Part shown: positions 26,643-36,600 of the stretch, one piece after another | Layout of the letters: the number at the start of each line of letters is the position of its first letter | Position numbering within the stretch: the stretch's first letter is position 1 | Assembly: GCA_965221075.1 (NCBI GenBank) | Contig: OZ244865.1 | Span: 62,001 to 126,000, forward strand | Direction: 5' to 3' | Source: UBA2970 sp965221075 | GTDB taxonomy: Bacteria > Verrucomicrobiota > Verrucomicrobiia > Limisphaerales > AAA164-E04 | Length of the DNA stretch: 64,000 nt | The notes under the pieces: generated by a model | Seen by the model: only the letters and a program-made list of their open reading frames with translations | What the model was told of the DNA's origin: nothing | The model's database searches: none | Made by a program: the position numbers and the translations under genes

Positions 26643-28706
26643 ATGAAGACGCGCTGCCGGCTCCTCGGAGCCCTCCTGTTCCTGGCCTCCCTCCCTCTGG
26701 ACGCCGCGGTGCTGGTCGAGCTGGACGCCACCGATCTTCCCGAGGGGCCGCTCCCGGTGTGGGCCAACACCGGCGAGCTGGAGGGGGACTTCGAGGCCAA
26801 CCCGGAGCATGTCCCCTCGGTGATCGTCGTGGACGGGGTGAAGGGAGTGGACTTCGACGGGGACAACGACTGGTACGTGGGCCCCTCGGCCTGGGAGCTC
26901 ACTCCGGATGTCGCCCACACCGTGGAGGCATGGGTCCACAACCCGTCGATCGCCAACGAGGAGGCGGTGTTCGCCTGGGGCAGGCGGGGAGGCCCCGACG
27001 GCTCCAACGTGTCATTCAACCACGGAGCCAGCGGCGCCTTCGGAGCGGTGGGGCACTGGGGATCCCCGGACATCGGCTGGGACGGCGCCCAGGTGGAGAA
27101 CAGGTGGACCTACATCGCCTACGCCTACGACTACGCGAATCCCACCACCCGGGTGTACTCCGACGGCGCGCTGGCCAATTTCGAGGAGATCGGCTTCCTG
27201 GCCACTCACGGCTTGGCCGACAACGGCGACGAACTGCCCTTCCGGGTGGGCGCCCAGAACCTGGCCGACGGTTCCGCCGACAACGGGCGCTTCGCCTCGA
27301 TGACCATCGCCCGCATCCGGGTGCACAACGTGACCCTCTCGGACGAGGAGATCGAGGAGCGGTACAACGCCGAGGCCGAGGAGTTCGGCCTCCTCACCAG
27401 GGGCGACTCGGACAACGACGGGATCCCCAACAACGTCGAGTCCCAGTACGGATTCCTCGATCCGGACGATCCCTCCGACGCCGGGGCCGACCAGGACGGC
27501 GACGGGCTGACCAACCTCGAGGAGTACCGGGCGGGACTGGACATGGAGCTGGCCGACGGGGACTACGACGGGCTCGGCGACAAGCAGGAGCTCGACCAGG
27601 GCAGCGATCCCCTCGTGGCCGACACCGACCAGGACGGCCTGCTCGACGGGGCCGAAGCCGGCCACGGCACCGGCTTCGGCGATCCCGACTCGGACGGGGA
27701 CGGCTACCTGGACGGGCAGGAGGTCTTCCGGGGATCCGATCCCGGCTCGGAATCGAGCACGCCCGGCTTCGATCAGGTGGTCGCCATCGTCGATCTCGAC
27801 GCCGGAACGCTGGAGGCGGGCCCGGTCGAGATCTGGGAGAACGACGGAGCGATGGGAGGGGTGTTCTACTCCGAGGCGGCGGCCGCCGAGCTGGGAGCCG
27901 CCGGCGGCGTGCCCGGAGTGGTGTTCGCCGGCGGGAGCTGGTATGTCGGGCCCCCGGCCCCCCTGTTCGTCGCCGAGGACAGCTCGCGCTCCATCGACGC
28001 CTGGATATGGAACCCCGAGATCGCCAGCGAGGAGACCATCTTCGCCTGGGGCCGCCGGGGCGGGCCGGAGGGCACCAACGTGTCCTTCATGCACGGCACC
28101 CACGACGCCTTCGGCGCGGTGGGCCACTGGGGCAACGACGCCGATGTGGGCTGGCACCCCGATCTGACCGCCGGCGACGCGGGGGAGCCGGGGGAGGAAG
28201 TGGCCGGGGCCTGGACCCATGTGGCCTACACCTACGACTGGCAGGCGAACGAGACCTGCGTCTACACCGACGGGCAGCTGACCAAGTGCGAGGCCCACGA
28301 CGTGGAAGTCTCCGCCCATGCCTCGGATCCCAGCGGCAATCCGCTTCCCTTCGTTCTGGCCAACCAGAACGAGGGCGGCGGCGGGCGGACCCCGGCCCTG
28401 GCCGCCACCATGACCATCGGACGGGTGCGGGTCTACGACACCCCCCTCACGGCCGGCTACATCGCCGGCCTCTACGACCGGGAGAAGGCCTCCTACGAAT
28501 CCCGCCTGGGAGTGGCGCTGGCCGTCTCCAGGGAGGGCGAGGACATCGTTCTCTCCTGGCCCGCCGGGGGAGTCTCGTGGAACGTCGAGGTGTCCTCCGA
28601 CCTGGCCGCCTGGACCCGGCTGCAGGAAGGCAACGCCTCGGGCTCCTACACCGACGCCAGTCCTTTCGGCGAGAACGCGACGCGCTTCTACCGCGTCGTC
28701 CCGTAG
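26643..28706 (+). CDS. Secreted LamG/TSP3 calcium-binding protein
   Basis: The 687-residue product has a signal peptide (MKTRCRLLGALLFLASLPLDAA). It then has a LamG-like domain (about 25-245: DGDNDWYVGPSAWE, EAWVHNPSIANEE, WTYIAYAYDYANP, TIARIRVHNVTLSDEEI). Five thrombospondin type 3 calcium loops follow (about 258-375, DSDNDGIPNN, DQDGDGLTNLEEY, DTDQDGLLDGAE, DSDGDGYLDGQEV). A second LamG-like domain occupies about 380-620, and the C-terminal module LSWPAGGVSWNVEVSSDLAA is common in exported proteins of Verrucomicrobia. It probably binds surface or extracellular glycans with calcium. It has its own promoter and a shorter paralogue immediately downstream; the second half of that pair matches its first and last domains. 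Confidence 0.85.
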   Translation: MKTRCRLLGALLFLASLPLDAAVLVELDATDLPEGPLPVWANTGELEGDFEANPEHVPSVIVVDGVKGVDFDGDNDWYVGPSAWELTPDVAHTVEAWVHNPSIANEEAVFAWGRRGGPDGSNVSFNHGASGAFGAVGHWGSPDIGWDGAQVENRWTYIAYAYDYANPTTRVYSDGALANFEEIGFLATHGLADNGDELPFRVGAQNLADGSADNGRFASMTIARIRVHNVTLSDEEIEERYNAEAEEFGLLTRGDSDNDGIPNNVESQYGFLDPDDPSDAGADQDGDGLTNLEEYRAGLDMELADGDYDGLGDKQELDQGSDPLVADTDQDGLLDGAEAGHGTGFGDPDSDGDGYLDGQEVFRGSDPGSESSTPGFDQVVAIVDLDAGTLEAGPVEIWENDGAMGGVFYSEAAAAELGAAGGVPGVVFAGGSWYVGPPAPLFVAEDSSRSIDAWIWNPEIASEETIFAWGRRGGPEGTNVSFMHGTHDAFGAVGHWGNDADVGWHPDLTAGDAGEPGEEVAGAWTHVAYTYDWQANETCVYTDGQLTKCEAHDVEVSAHASDPSGNPLPFVLANQNEGGGGRTPALAATMTIGRVRVYDTPLTAGYIAGLYDREKASYESRLGVALAVSREGEDIVLSWPAGGVSWNVEVSSDLAAWTRLQEGNASGSYTDASPFGENATRFYRVVP

Positions 28707-28888
28707 CTCCCGGCATTCCGCTCCGGCAGGGGGAAGGGCCGGCGGCTCCAGGCATTGCTGGAGACGAGCGGCTTCCGTCCGGCCTCCCGGCAGGATGGCT
28801 TGAAGGGCGGATCTCCCGGGCCCGGGCCGGGCGGAGAACCGCATGCGTCTTGGCGGCGGCGGGATTGCCCGGAACGCGGCTTTTCGGC

Positions 28889-28916
28889 TTGATCTGCGGA
28901 GGCGGGGCCCTAGCCT
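28889..28916 (+). promoter_or_regulatory. Promoter of second LamG gene
   Basis: TTGATC and TAGCCT are separated by 16 bases, about 30 bases before the ATG at 28948. Sequence and position match the promoter before the first LamG gene. Confidence 0.55.
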
Positions 28917-28947
28917 TGCGCCGAGTACCCCTTCTGTAGTACCTGCC

Positions 28948-29901
28948 ATGAAGACGTTACGCTGGCTCCTCGGAGCCCCCCTGTTCCTGGCCTCTCTCCC
29001 CCTGGACGCCGCGGTGCTGGTCAGGCTGGACGCCACCGATCTCCCCGAGGGGCCGCTCGAGATCTGGGAGAACACCGGCGAGCAGGAAGGGGACTTCGAG
29101 GCCAACCCGGACCATGTCCCCTCGGTGATCACCGTGGACGGGGTCAAGGGAGTGGACTTCGACGGGGACAACGACTGGTACGTGGGCCCGACGGCCTGGA
29201 AAGTCGCCGCGGATGTCGCACGCTCCGTGGAGGCCTGGGTCCACAACCCGTCCTTCGTCGGCGAGGAGACGGTGTTCGCCTGGGGCAGGAGGGGAGGCCC
29301 CGAAGGCACCAACGTGGCCTTCAACCATGGAAACCATGCCGGTTTCGGCGCGGTGGGCCACTGGGGATCCCCCGACATCGGCTGGGGCGGCACCCAGGTG
29401 GAGAACCAGTGGACCTACATCGTCTACACCTACGACTCCGAGAATCCCACCACCCGGGTGTACACCGACGGAGCGCTGGCCAATTCGGAGGAGATCAACG
29501 CCCTGGCCACGCACGAGTATGACAACAACGACGAGGAACTGCCCTTCCGGATAGGAGCCCAGAACCTGGCCGACGGCTCCGCCGACAACGGGCGCTTCGC
29601 CTCGTTGACCATCGCCCGCATCCGGGTGCACGACGCCACCCTCTCGGACGAGGAGATCGCCACCGCCTACGAGCAGGAGAAGGAATTCTTCACGCCCCCC
29701 GCGGCCGTGGAGCTGTCCATCGCCATGGAGGGCGAGGACATCGTGCTCTCCTGGCCCGCCGGGGGAAGCACGTGGAACGTGGAGGTGTCCTCCGACCTGG
29801 CCGCCTGGACCCGGCTGCAGGAAGGCAACGCCTCGGGCTCCTACACCGACTCGAGTCCGTTCGGCGAGAACGCGGCGCGCTTCTACCGCGTCGTCCCGTA
29901 G
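28948..29901 (+). CDS. Secreted LamG-domain protein, paralogue
   Basis: The 317-residue protein is nearly identical in its first 240 residues to the upstream LamG protein (signal peptide, then TDLPEGPLEIWENTGEQEGD, DGDNDWYVGPTAW, WTYIVYTYDSENPTTRVY). It has the same C-terminal module, but it lacks the TSP3 loops and the second LamG domain. Either the long form gained the middle part or this copy lost it. The duplication includes the promoter region. It is likely exported and carbohydrate-binding. No anchor is visible. Confidence 0.82.
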   Translation: MKTLRWLLGAPLFLASLPLDAAVLVRLDATDLPEGPLEIWENTGEQEGDFEANPDHVPSVITVDGVKGVDFDGDNDWYVGPTAWKVAADVARSVEAWVHNPSFVGEETVFAWGRRGGPEGTNVAFNHGNHAGFGAVGHWGSPDIGWGGTQVENQWTYIVYTYDSENPTTRVYTDGALANSEEINALATHEYDNNDEELPFRIGAQNLADGSADNGRFASLTIARIRVHDATLSDEEIATAYEQEKEFFTPPAAVELSIAMEGEDIVLSWPAGGSTWNVEVSSDLAAWTRLQEGNASGSYTDSSPFGENAARFYRVVP

Positions 29902-29957
29902 CTCCCCTCGTCCGCTCCGCCAGGGGGGAGGGAAGGACCGGCGTCCCGTCCCTTCCC

Positions 29958-32900
29958 ATGCGATCGATGGATATCCGCCGGAGGATCCTCCCTGCGGCTC
30001 TGGCCGCGGCGGCCCTTTCCCTCCTGCCGGGCCAGTGCCGGGCCGGCGGCCAGCTGGAGAAGGTGCGCGATCTGGCCGATCGTCCCCGGCTTGGCGGGGC
30101 CGCCTTCCGGCTGCACGCCCCCGAGGAGACCGGGGTGGACCATGTCCTCCCGATCGACACCTCCCACCGGCTCAAGCGGCTCTACACCAGCGCCTACGCC
30201 TGCGGAGGGGTGGGCATCGCCGACTTCGACGGCGACGGGCGCCTCGACCTGTTCTTCGCCAGCGGCCCCGGCCCCAACCGGCTCTATCTCCAGGCCGGTC
30301 CCTGGAGGTTCGAGGAGGGGACCGAGGCGGCCGGGGTGGACGGAGGCGGGAGCTGGTCGGCCGGGGTGGCGGTGGTGGACATCGACGCCGATGGAGATCC
30401 CGACATCTACGTCTGCAACTACGAGAGCCCCAACCAGCTCTTCGTCAACCTGGGCGGCGGACGCTTCGCCGAGCGGGCCCGGGACTTCGGCCTGGACCTC
30501 TCCGGCGCCTGGCTGATGGCCGGGTTCGCCGACTACGACCGGGACGGGGACCTCGACGTCCACCTGCTCGGGCACCGCTTCTACCGGGAGGGGGGCCGCC
30601 CGGAGGAGGCCCCCTCGCTGATCAAGGACGGCAGGCCCGTGATCCTCCCGGAATACGAGCGCTACTACCGGGTGGACGCCAGGGGCGGCGGACGCTACGA
30701 GGTCAACAACTGCGGGGCGGCCGACATGCTGCTGCGCAACGACGGCCGCCCCGGCGCCCCCCGCTACTCCGACGTCACCGTGGAGGCCGGAATCGAGCCC
30801 GGCCGCTGGCAGGGCAACTCGGCGCTGTGGTTCGACTACGACCGTGACGGCTGGCCCGACCTCTACGTGGCCAGCGACTTCGAGGATCCCGACCGCCTCT
30901 ACCGCAACAACCGCAACGGGACCTTCAGCGACGTGACCAGGCAGGCCCTGGCCCACACCACCTGGTTCTCCATGGGCACCGACATCGCCGACATCGACAA
31001 CGACGGCTGGATCGACCTGCTCTCCCTCGACATGGCCGGCACCTCCCACTACAAGTCCAAGACCACCATGGGGGCCATGGGGGCCAGCCGGCACTTCATG
31101 CTCACCGCCGATCCCCCGCAGCACATGCGCAACTGCCTCTACCGGAACACCGGGACCGGCCGCTTCGTGGACGTCGCCTTCATGGCCGGGCTGGCCTACT
31201 CCGACTGGTCCTGGACCGCCAAGTTCGCCGACTTCGACGAGGACGGCCTGGCCGACCTGTTCGTCTCCAACGGGGTGACCCGCAGCTTCAACGACTCCGA
31301 CCACCCGCTCGACATCTCCCGGCTGGTGGGCGGCACCGAATGGGATCTCTACGAGAGCCTCCCCCCCCGCCGCGAGCGGAACCTGGCCTTCCGCAACCTG
31401 GGCGATCTGGCCTTCGAGGAGACCTCCCGCAGCTGGGGCCTGGACCTGGACTCCATGAGCTACGGCGCGGCCGCCGGGGATCTGGACGGCGACGGCGATC
31501 TGGATCTGGTGGTGGCCAACCTGGAGGACGAGCCCTTCCTCCACGAGAACCTGGTCTCGGGCCGCTCGAGGCTGGCGCTCGAGCTGGTGGGCGCCGGATT
31601 CAACCCCGGGGCGCTGGGCGCCACCGTGACGGTGCGCTCCGCCCTGGGCCTGCAGACCCGCCAGGCGCATCCCTCCCGCGGCTTCCTCTCCAGCGACGCC
31701 CCGGCGATCCACTTCGGGCTGGGGGAGGAGAGCCGTGCGGCCGAGATCGCCGTCCTCTGGCCCGACGGCAGCCGCGATTCCTGGACCGATGTCCCGGCCA
31801 ACGCCCTGTGGCGGATCCGCCAGGGCGGGGAGGGATCCCGCCCCGCTCCGCCCGCTCCCCCCGTCCGGACCCTCTACCACGCCTCCCGGGCCCTGCCTCC
31901 GTGGCGGCACTGGGAGGAGCCCTTCGACGACTTCAAGCTCCAGCCCCTGCTCCCCAGCCGCCTCTCCCGGCTGGGGCCGGGCCTGGCCAGCGCCGACATC
32001 GACGGCGACGGGGACATCGACCACTTCGTGGGCAACGGGGTCGGCCAGCCCGGCCGCCTGCTGGTCCTCCAGGAGGGAGGGCGCTACCAGGCCCGGGCTT
32101 TTCCTCACCATCCCGGGCGAGAGGACATGGGGGCCCTCTTCCTGGACGCGGACCGGGACGGGGATCCCGACCTCTACGTGGCCAGCGGCTCCAACGAGTT
32201 CCCTCCCGGCGATCCCCGATACCTCGACCGCCTCTACCTCAACGACGGCAGCGGCGGATTCCGGCCCGCTCCCGAGGGAGCCCTTCCCGGCGACCGCTTC
32301 AGCAGCGGCCCGGTGGCCGCCGCCGACTTCGACCGGGACGGCGACCTGGACCTGGTGGTCGGCGGCCGATCCCTCCCGGGCCGCTTCCCCCAGGCCGCCT
32401 CCAGCCGCCTCTACCGCAACGAGGGGCGGCCGGGCGCCCCGGCCTTCGCCGACGCCACCCGGGAGGCGGCCCCGATGCTGGAGGAAGCGGGCCTGGTCAC
32501 CGGAGCCCTCTGGTCCGACGCCGACGGCGACGGCTGGCCCGATCTGCTGCTCTCCCTGGAGTGGGGGCCGGTGCGCCTCCTGCTCAACCGGAAGGGGAAG
32601 CTCGAGGAGGCCACCCGGGCCTCGGGCCTGGCCGCGCGCCAGGGCTGGTGGACCGGGATCCAGGGAGGCGATCTGGACCGCGACGGCGACATCGACTACG
32701 TGGCCACCAACTTCGGCCTCAACACCAAGTACAAGGCCAGCGCCGAGGCTCCCGAGGTCCTCTACTACGGACGCTTCGGCGGCCAGCAGGAGCCCCGGAT
32801 CATCGAGGCCTGCCTGGAGGACGGGAAGCTCTTCCCCCACCGGGGCTTCAGCTGCTCCAGCTCGGCCATCCCCTCCCTGGGGCCCCGGCTGGGCTCCTAC

Positions 32901-33620
32901 CACCGCTTCGCCCTGGCCACCCTCCCCGAGCTCTACAGCGAGGAGCGCCTGGCCCGGGCGGACCGCTACAGCGCCGACACCCTGGAGAGCGGGGTGTGGA
33001 TCAACGACGGATCGGCCCGCTTCCGCTGGAGCCCCCTGCCCCGCGCCGCCCAGACCGCCCCCTCGTTCGGATCGGCGCTTGTCGACGCCGACGCCGACGG
33101 GCGCCTCGATCTCTACCTGGTCCAGAACTTCTTCGGCCCCCAGATCGAGACCCGCCCGATGGACGGCGGCCTGAGCCTGCTCCTCGAGGGAGACGGGACG
33201 GGCCGCTTCGATCCGGTCCCGGCCCGCCGCAGCGGCCTGATCGCCCCCGGCGACTCCAAGAGCCTGGTGGTGCTCGACGCCAACCAGGATCTCCGCCCCG
33301 ACTTCCTGGTGGGGGTCAACGACGCCCCGCTGCTGCTCTTCGAGCGCGACGGCGGCCAGGAGGGCCGGTGGATCTCCGTCCGGCTGGAGGGCCCCCCGGG
33401 CAACCCCACGGGGGTGGGCGCCCGCCTCGCCCTGCTCACCGATCCCCCCCAGATCCGGGAGATCGCCGCCGGCGGCGGCTACCTCTCCCAGTCCCCGGCC
33501 CAGGCCTGGTTCGCCCGCCCTCCGGACGGAACGTCCCTGGAGGTCCGCTGGCCCGACGGCCTCGTGCGGATCCATCCCCTGCCTCCCGGCCGGGACCGGA
33601 TCGTCCTCTCCCGGCCATGA
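29958..33620 (+). CDS. Giant CRTAC1-type FG-GAP/ASPIC protein A
   Basis: The 1220-residue exported protein has a signal peptide around residues 4-30. It contains many FG-GAP/VCBS calcium loops of the form DxDGDGxxDL (for example GIADFDGDGRLDLFFASGPG, VVDIDADGDPDIYV, FADYDRDGDLDV, ADIDNDGWIDLL). An ASPIC/UnbV domain follows (LGATVTVRSALGLQTRQ, AEIAVLWPDGSRDSW), then a second round of FG-GAP loops and a second ASPIC/UnbV domain (VGARLALLTDPPQIREI, LEVRWPDGLVRIHPL). The protein is thus an internal duplication of a unit of about 600 residues. Such proteins form beta-propellers and may work in adhesion or extracellular binding; the function is not known. The next gene starts in its stop codon. Confidence 0.85.
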   Translation: MRSMDIRRRILPAALAAAALSLLPGQCRAGGQLEKVRDLADRPRLGGAAFRLHAPEETGVDHVLPIDTSHRLKRLYTSAYACGGVGIADFDGDGRLDLFFASGPGPNRLYLQAGPWRFEEGTEAAGVDGGGSWSAGVAVVDIDADGDPDIYVCNYESPNQLFVNLGGGRFAERARDFGLDLSGAWLMAGFADYDRDGDLDVHLLGHRFYREGGRPEEAPSLIKDGRPVILPEYERYYRVDARGGGRYEVNNCGAADMLLRNDGRPGAPRYSDVTVEAGIEPGRWQGNSALWFDYDRDGWPDLYVASDFEDPDRLYRNNRNGTFSDVTRQALAHTTWFSMGTDIADIDNDGWIDLLSLDMAGTSHYKSKTTMGAMGASRHFMLTADPPQHMRNCLYRNTGTGRFVDVAFMAGLAYSDWSWTAKFADFDEDGLADLFVSNGVTRSFNDSDHPLDISRLVGGTEWDLYESLPPRRERNLAFRNLGDLAFEETSRSWGLDLDSMSYGAAAGDLDGDGDLDLVVANLEDEPFLHENLVSGRSRLALELVGAGFNPGALGATVTVRSALGLQTRQAHPSRGFLSSDAPAIHFGLGEESRAAEIAVLWPDGSRDSWTDVPANALWRIRQGGEGSRPAPPAPPVRTLYHASRALPPWRHWEEPFDDFKLQPLLPSRLSRLGPGLASADIDGDGDIDHFVGNGVGQPGRLLVLQEGGRYQARAFPHHPGREDMGALFLDADRDGDPDLYVASGSNEFPPGDPRYLDRLYLNDGSGGFRPAPEGALPGDRFSSGPVAAADFDRDGDLDLVVGGRSLPGRFPQAASSRLYRNEGRPGAPAFADATREAAPMLEEAGLVTGALWSDADGDGWPDLLLSLEWGPVRLLLNRKGKLEEATRASGLAARQGWWTGIQGGDLDRDGDIDYVATNFGLNTKYKASAEAPEVLYYGRFGGQQEPRIIEACLEDGKLFPHRGFSCSSSAIPSLGPRLGSYHRFALATLPELYSEERLARADRYSADTLESGVWINDGSARFRWSPLPRAAQTAPSFGSALVDADADGRLDLYLVQNFFGPQIETRPMDGGLSLLLEGDGTGRFDPVPARRSGLIAPGDSKSLVVLDANQDLRPDFLVGVNDAPLLLFERDGGQEGRWISVRLEGPPGNPTGVGARLALLTDPPQIREIAAGGGYLSQSPAQAWFARPPDGTSLEVRWPDGLVRIHPLPPGRDRIVLSRP

Positions 33621-36600
33621 GGCCGCCCGCGCCGGCCGCCAGGCCGCTGCCCGCCGCTCTCCTCCTCCTCCCCTGGGCCCTGGCCGCGGCGGCCGGAGCG
33701 GACCTCCGGGAGGAGACCCTCTTCGAACGGGTGGATCCCCGGGAGGCGGGCATCGTCTTCGAGTACCGGTGGAACCCGCCGGAGCGCTACGAGCACGAGC
33801 TGGTCAACGGGATCACCGGAGGTGGGGCGGCGGCAGGCGACTACGACGGCGACGGGCTGGCGGACCTGTTCCTCACCCAGCCCTTCGGGGGGAACCACCT
33901 CTACCGCAACCTGGGGGGCTTCCGCTTCGAGCTCGACGAGGCCGTCTCCGACACGCTCTGGGGCACCGGCCCCAGCTTCGTGGACATCGACGGCGACGGC
34001 GACCTCGACCTCTTCGTCTGCGGCTACGACTGCCCCAACCGCCTCTACCTCAACCAGGGGGACGGAACCTTCGCCGAGTCGGCCGGGAAGGCGGGCCTGG
34101 CCCTGCCCGGCGCCAACGTGATGATGGCCTTCGCCGACTACGACCGGGACGGGGATCTCGACGCCTACCTGCTGGCCAACCGGATCGCCCCCCGGGAGCC
34201 TCCCCTCTGGGAGTACTCCACCCGGGCCTCCGACGGCATGCCCATCCTTCCCGACTCCCTGAAGGGCTCCGCCAAGGTCCTCTACCGGCCCGACATCCGG
34301 GAGGGCAGGCTGGTGGCCGCCGGGGAGCCCGACCGCCTGCTGCGCAACGAGGGAGCCGGTCCCGGCGGCGTGCCGAGGTTCGTCGACGCCACCGGGGAGA
34401 GCGGCATCTCCGACCAGGACTTCGGCCTGGGGGTGGTCTGGCTGGACTTCGACGGGGACCTGTGGCCCGACATCTACACGGCCAACGACTTCTGGGGACA
34501 GGACCGCCTCTACCGCAACCGGGGGGACGGCACCTTCGAGGACGTGGCCGCCGCCGCCCTGCCCCACACCCCGTGGTTCTCCATGGGGACCGACTCGGCC
34601 GACATCGACAACGACGGCCTGCCCGACCTGATGGCCAGCGACATGTCCAGCGCCACCCACTACCGGGAGAAGCTCTCCATGGGCGACATGCAGGGCTGGT
34701 TCCTGGAGGCCTCCGTGCCCCGCCAGTACATGCGCAACGCCCTCTACGTCAACACCGGAACCTCGCGGTTCATGGAGTCGGCCCATCTCTCGGGGGTGGC
34801 CTCCACCGACTGGACCTGGTCGGTGCGCTTCGCCGACCTGGACGGGGACGGCAGGCAGGACCTCTTCGTCACCAACGGGGCCGAGCGGTTCTGGGACAAC
34901 AGCGACCTGATGAGGGAGGCGGGAGGGGTCCAGCGCATCGACACCGAGGAGCTCAGGGCCCTCTGGCTGTCGAGCCCGCCCCGCAGGGATCCCAACTACG
35001 CCTTCCGCAACATGGGGGACCTGCGCTTCGAGGAGACCGGAGCCTCCTGGGGGCTCAGGGAGGAGGCGGTCAGCTACGGAGTGGTGGTGGAGGACCTGGA
35101 CGGGGACGGGGACCCCGACATCCTCGCCAACAACTTCGACGGCCCCCCCTCCCTGTACCGCAGCCGCGCCTCGGAGCGCAGCCGCTTCTTCGAGCTCCGG
35201 CTGGAGGGCTCCCGGAGCAACAGCCGCGGCCTGGGGGCCTCGGTCCGGCTGGTCCACCAGGGCCTGCTGCAGTACCGCTACCTCGGCTCGGCCCGGGGCT
35301 ACATGTCGGCCGCCGCCCCGGTGCTCCGCTTCGGCCTGGGGCGGAGCCGGGACCCGGTAGGCTCGCTGGAGGTGGACTGGCCCTCGGGGATCCGCCAGGC
35401 CCTGGCCGGCGTCGCCGGGAACTCCCTGGTCCTGAAGGAGCCGGCCAGCGGCCCCGGCGCCGCCCCCCGGAAGGAGCCGCCCCCCCTGTTCGTCCCCTCC
35501 CGCTCCCTCCAGCCGGCGGGCCGCCGGGAGATCCCCTTCGACGACTTCGAGCGCCAGCCCCTCCTGCCCCACCGCCATTCGGGCCTGGGCCCCGGGATCG
35601 CCTGGGCCGACGCCGACGGAGACGGCCACGAGGACTTCTACATCGGCCGCTCGGCCGGCCATTCGGGCATGGCGCACCTCTCCCGGCCTCCCGCCGGCGG
35701 CTCCGGGGAGCCCCGCTTCCTGGTCGACTCCCTCCTGCCCTTCTCCGCCCACCGGGATCAGGAGGACATGGCCCCCCTCTTCCTGGACGCCGACGGGGAC
35801 GGGGATCGCGACCTGTTCGTCGCCAGCGGGGGGGTGGAGCGCCCGCCCCGGGATCCCTACTACCGCGACCGCCTCTACCTCAACCAGGGGGACGGCAGCT
35901 TCCTGGACGCCGGCGAGGGCTGGCTGCCGCCCTTCCTGCGCAGCTCCGGGCCCGCCTGCGCCGCCGACTTCGACCGGGACGGGGACCTGGACCTCTTCGT
36001 CGGCTCCCGCGTGGTTCCCGGCGAGTACCCCCTCGCGCCCCGCTCCCGCCTCCTGCGCAACGAGGGGGACCGCTTCGCCGCCCACCCGATCCCCCCCTCC
36101 CTGGAACGGGGGGGGATGGTCTCGGGGGCGCTCTGGTCGGACGTCGACCAGGACGGCTGGCCCGATCTCCTGGCGGTCGGGGAATGGACCGCCCCCCGCC
36201 TGTTCCGCAACCGCCAGGGCGTCCTCGAGGAGGCGGAAGGCGCCGGGCTGGAGGGGCTCTCCGGCTGGTGGAACGGCGTGGCGGGGGCGGATCTGGACGC
36301 CGACGGGGACCAGGACTTCGTGCTGGGCAACTTCGGGCGGAACACCAAGTACCGCGCCTCGCCGGACAGGCCGGCCCAGATCTTCTACGGGGACCTCGAC
36401 GGATCGGGCCGGGCGCGGATCGTCGAAGCCAAGCTCTCCGGCGGCGTCCTCCTGCCGGTCCGGGGCAAGAGCTGCTCCCAGAACGCCATGCCCTCGCTGC
36501 GGGAGCGCTTCCCCACCTTCAGGTCCTTCGCCCTGGCCACCCTGCCCGAAATCTACGGCGAGGCCTCCCTGGAGCGGGCCCTGCGCCTGAGCGCCGCCAC

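Noticed and set aside
31340..33616. Long open frames alternative to the FG-GAP genes
   Set aside because: High G+C leaves shadow frames open; they lack signal peptides and consist of Arg/Pro/Gly runs.
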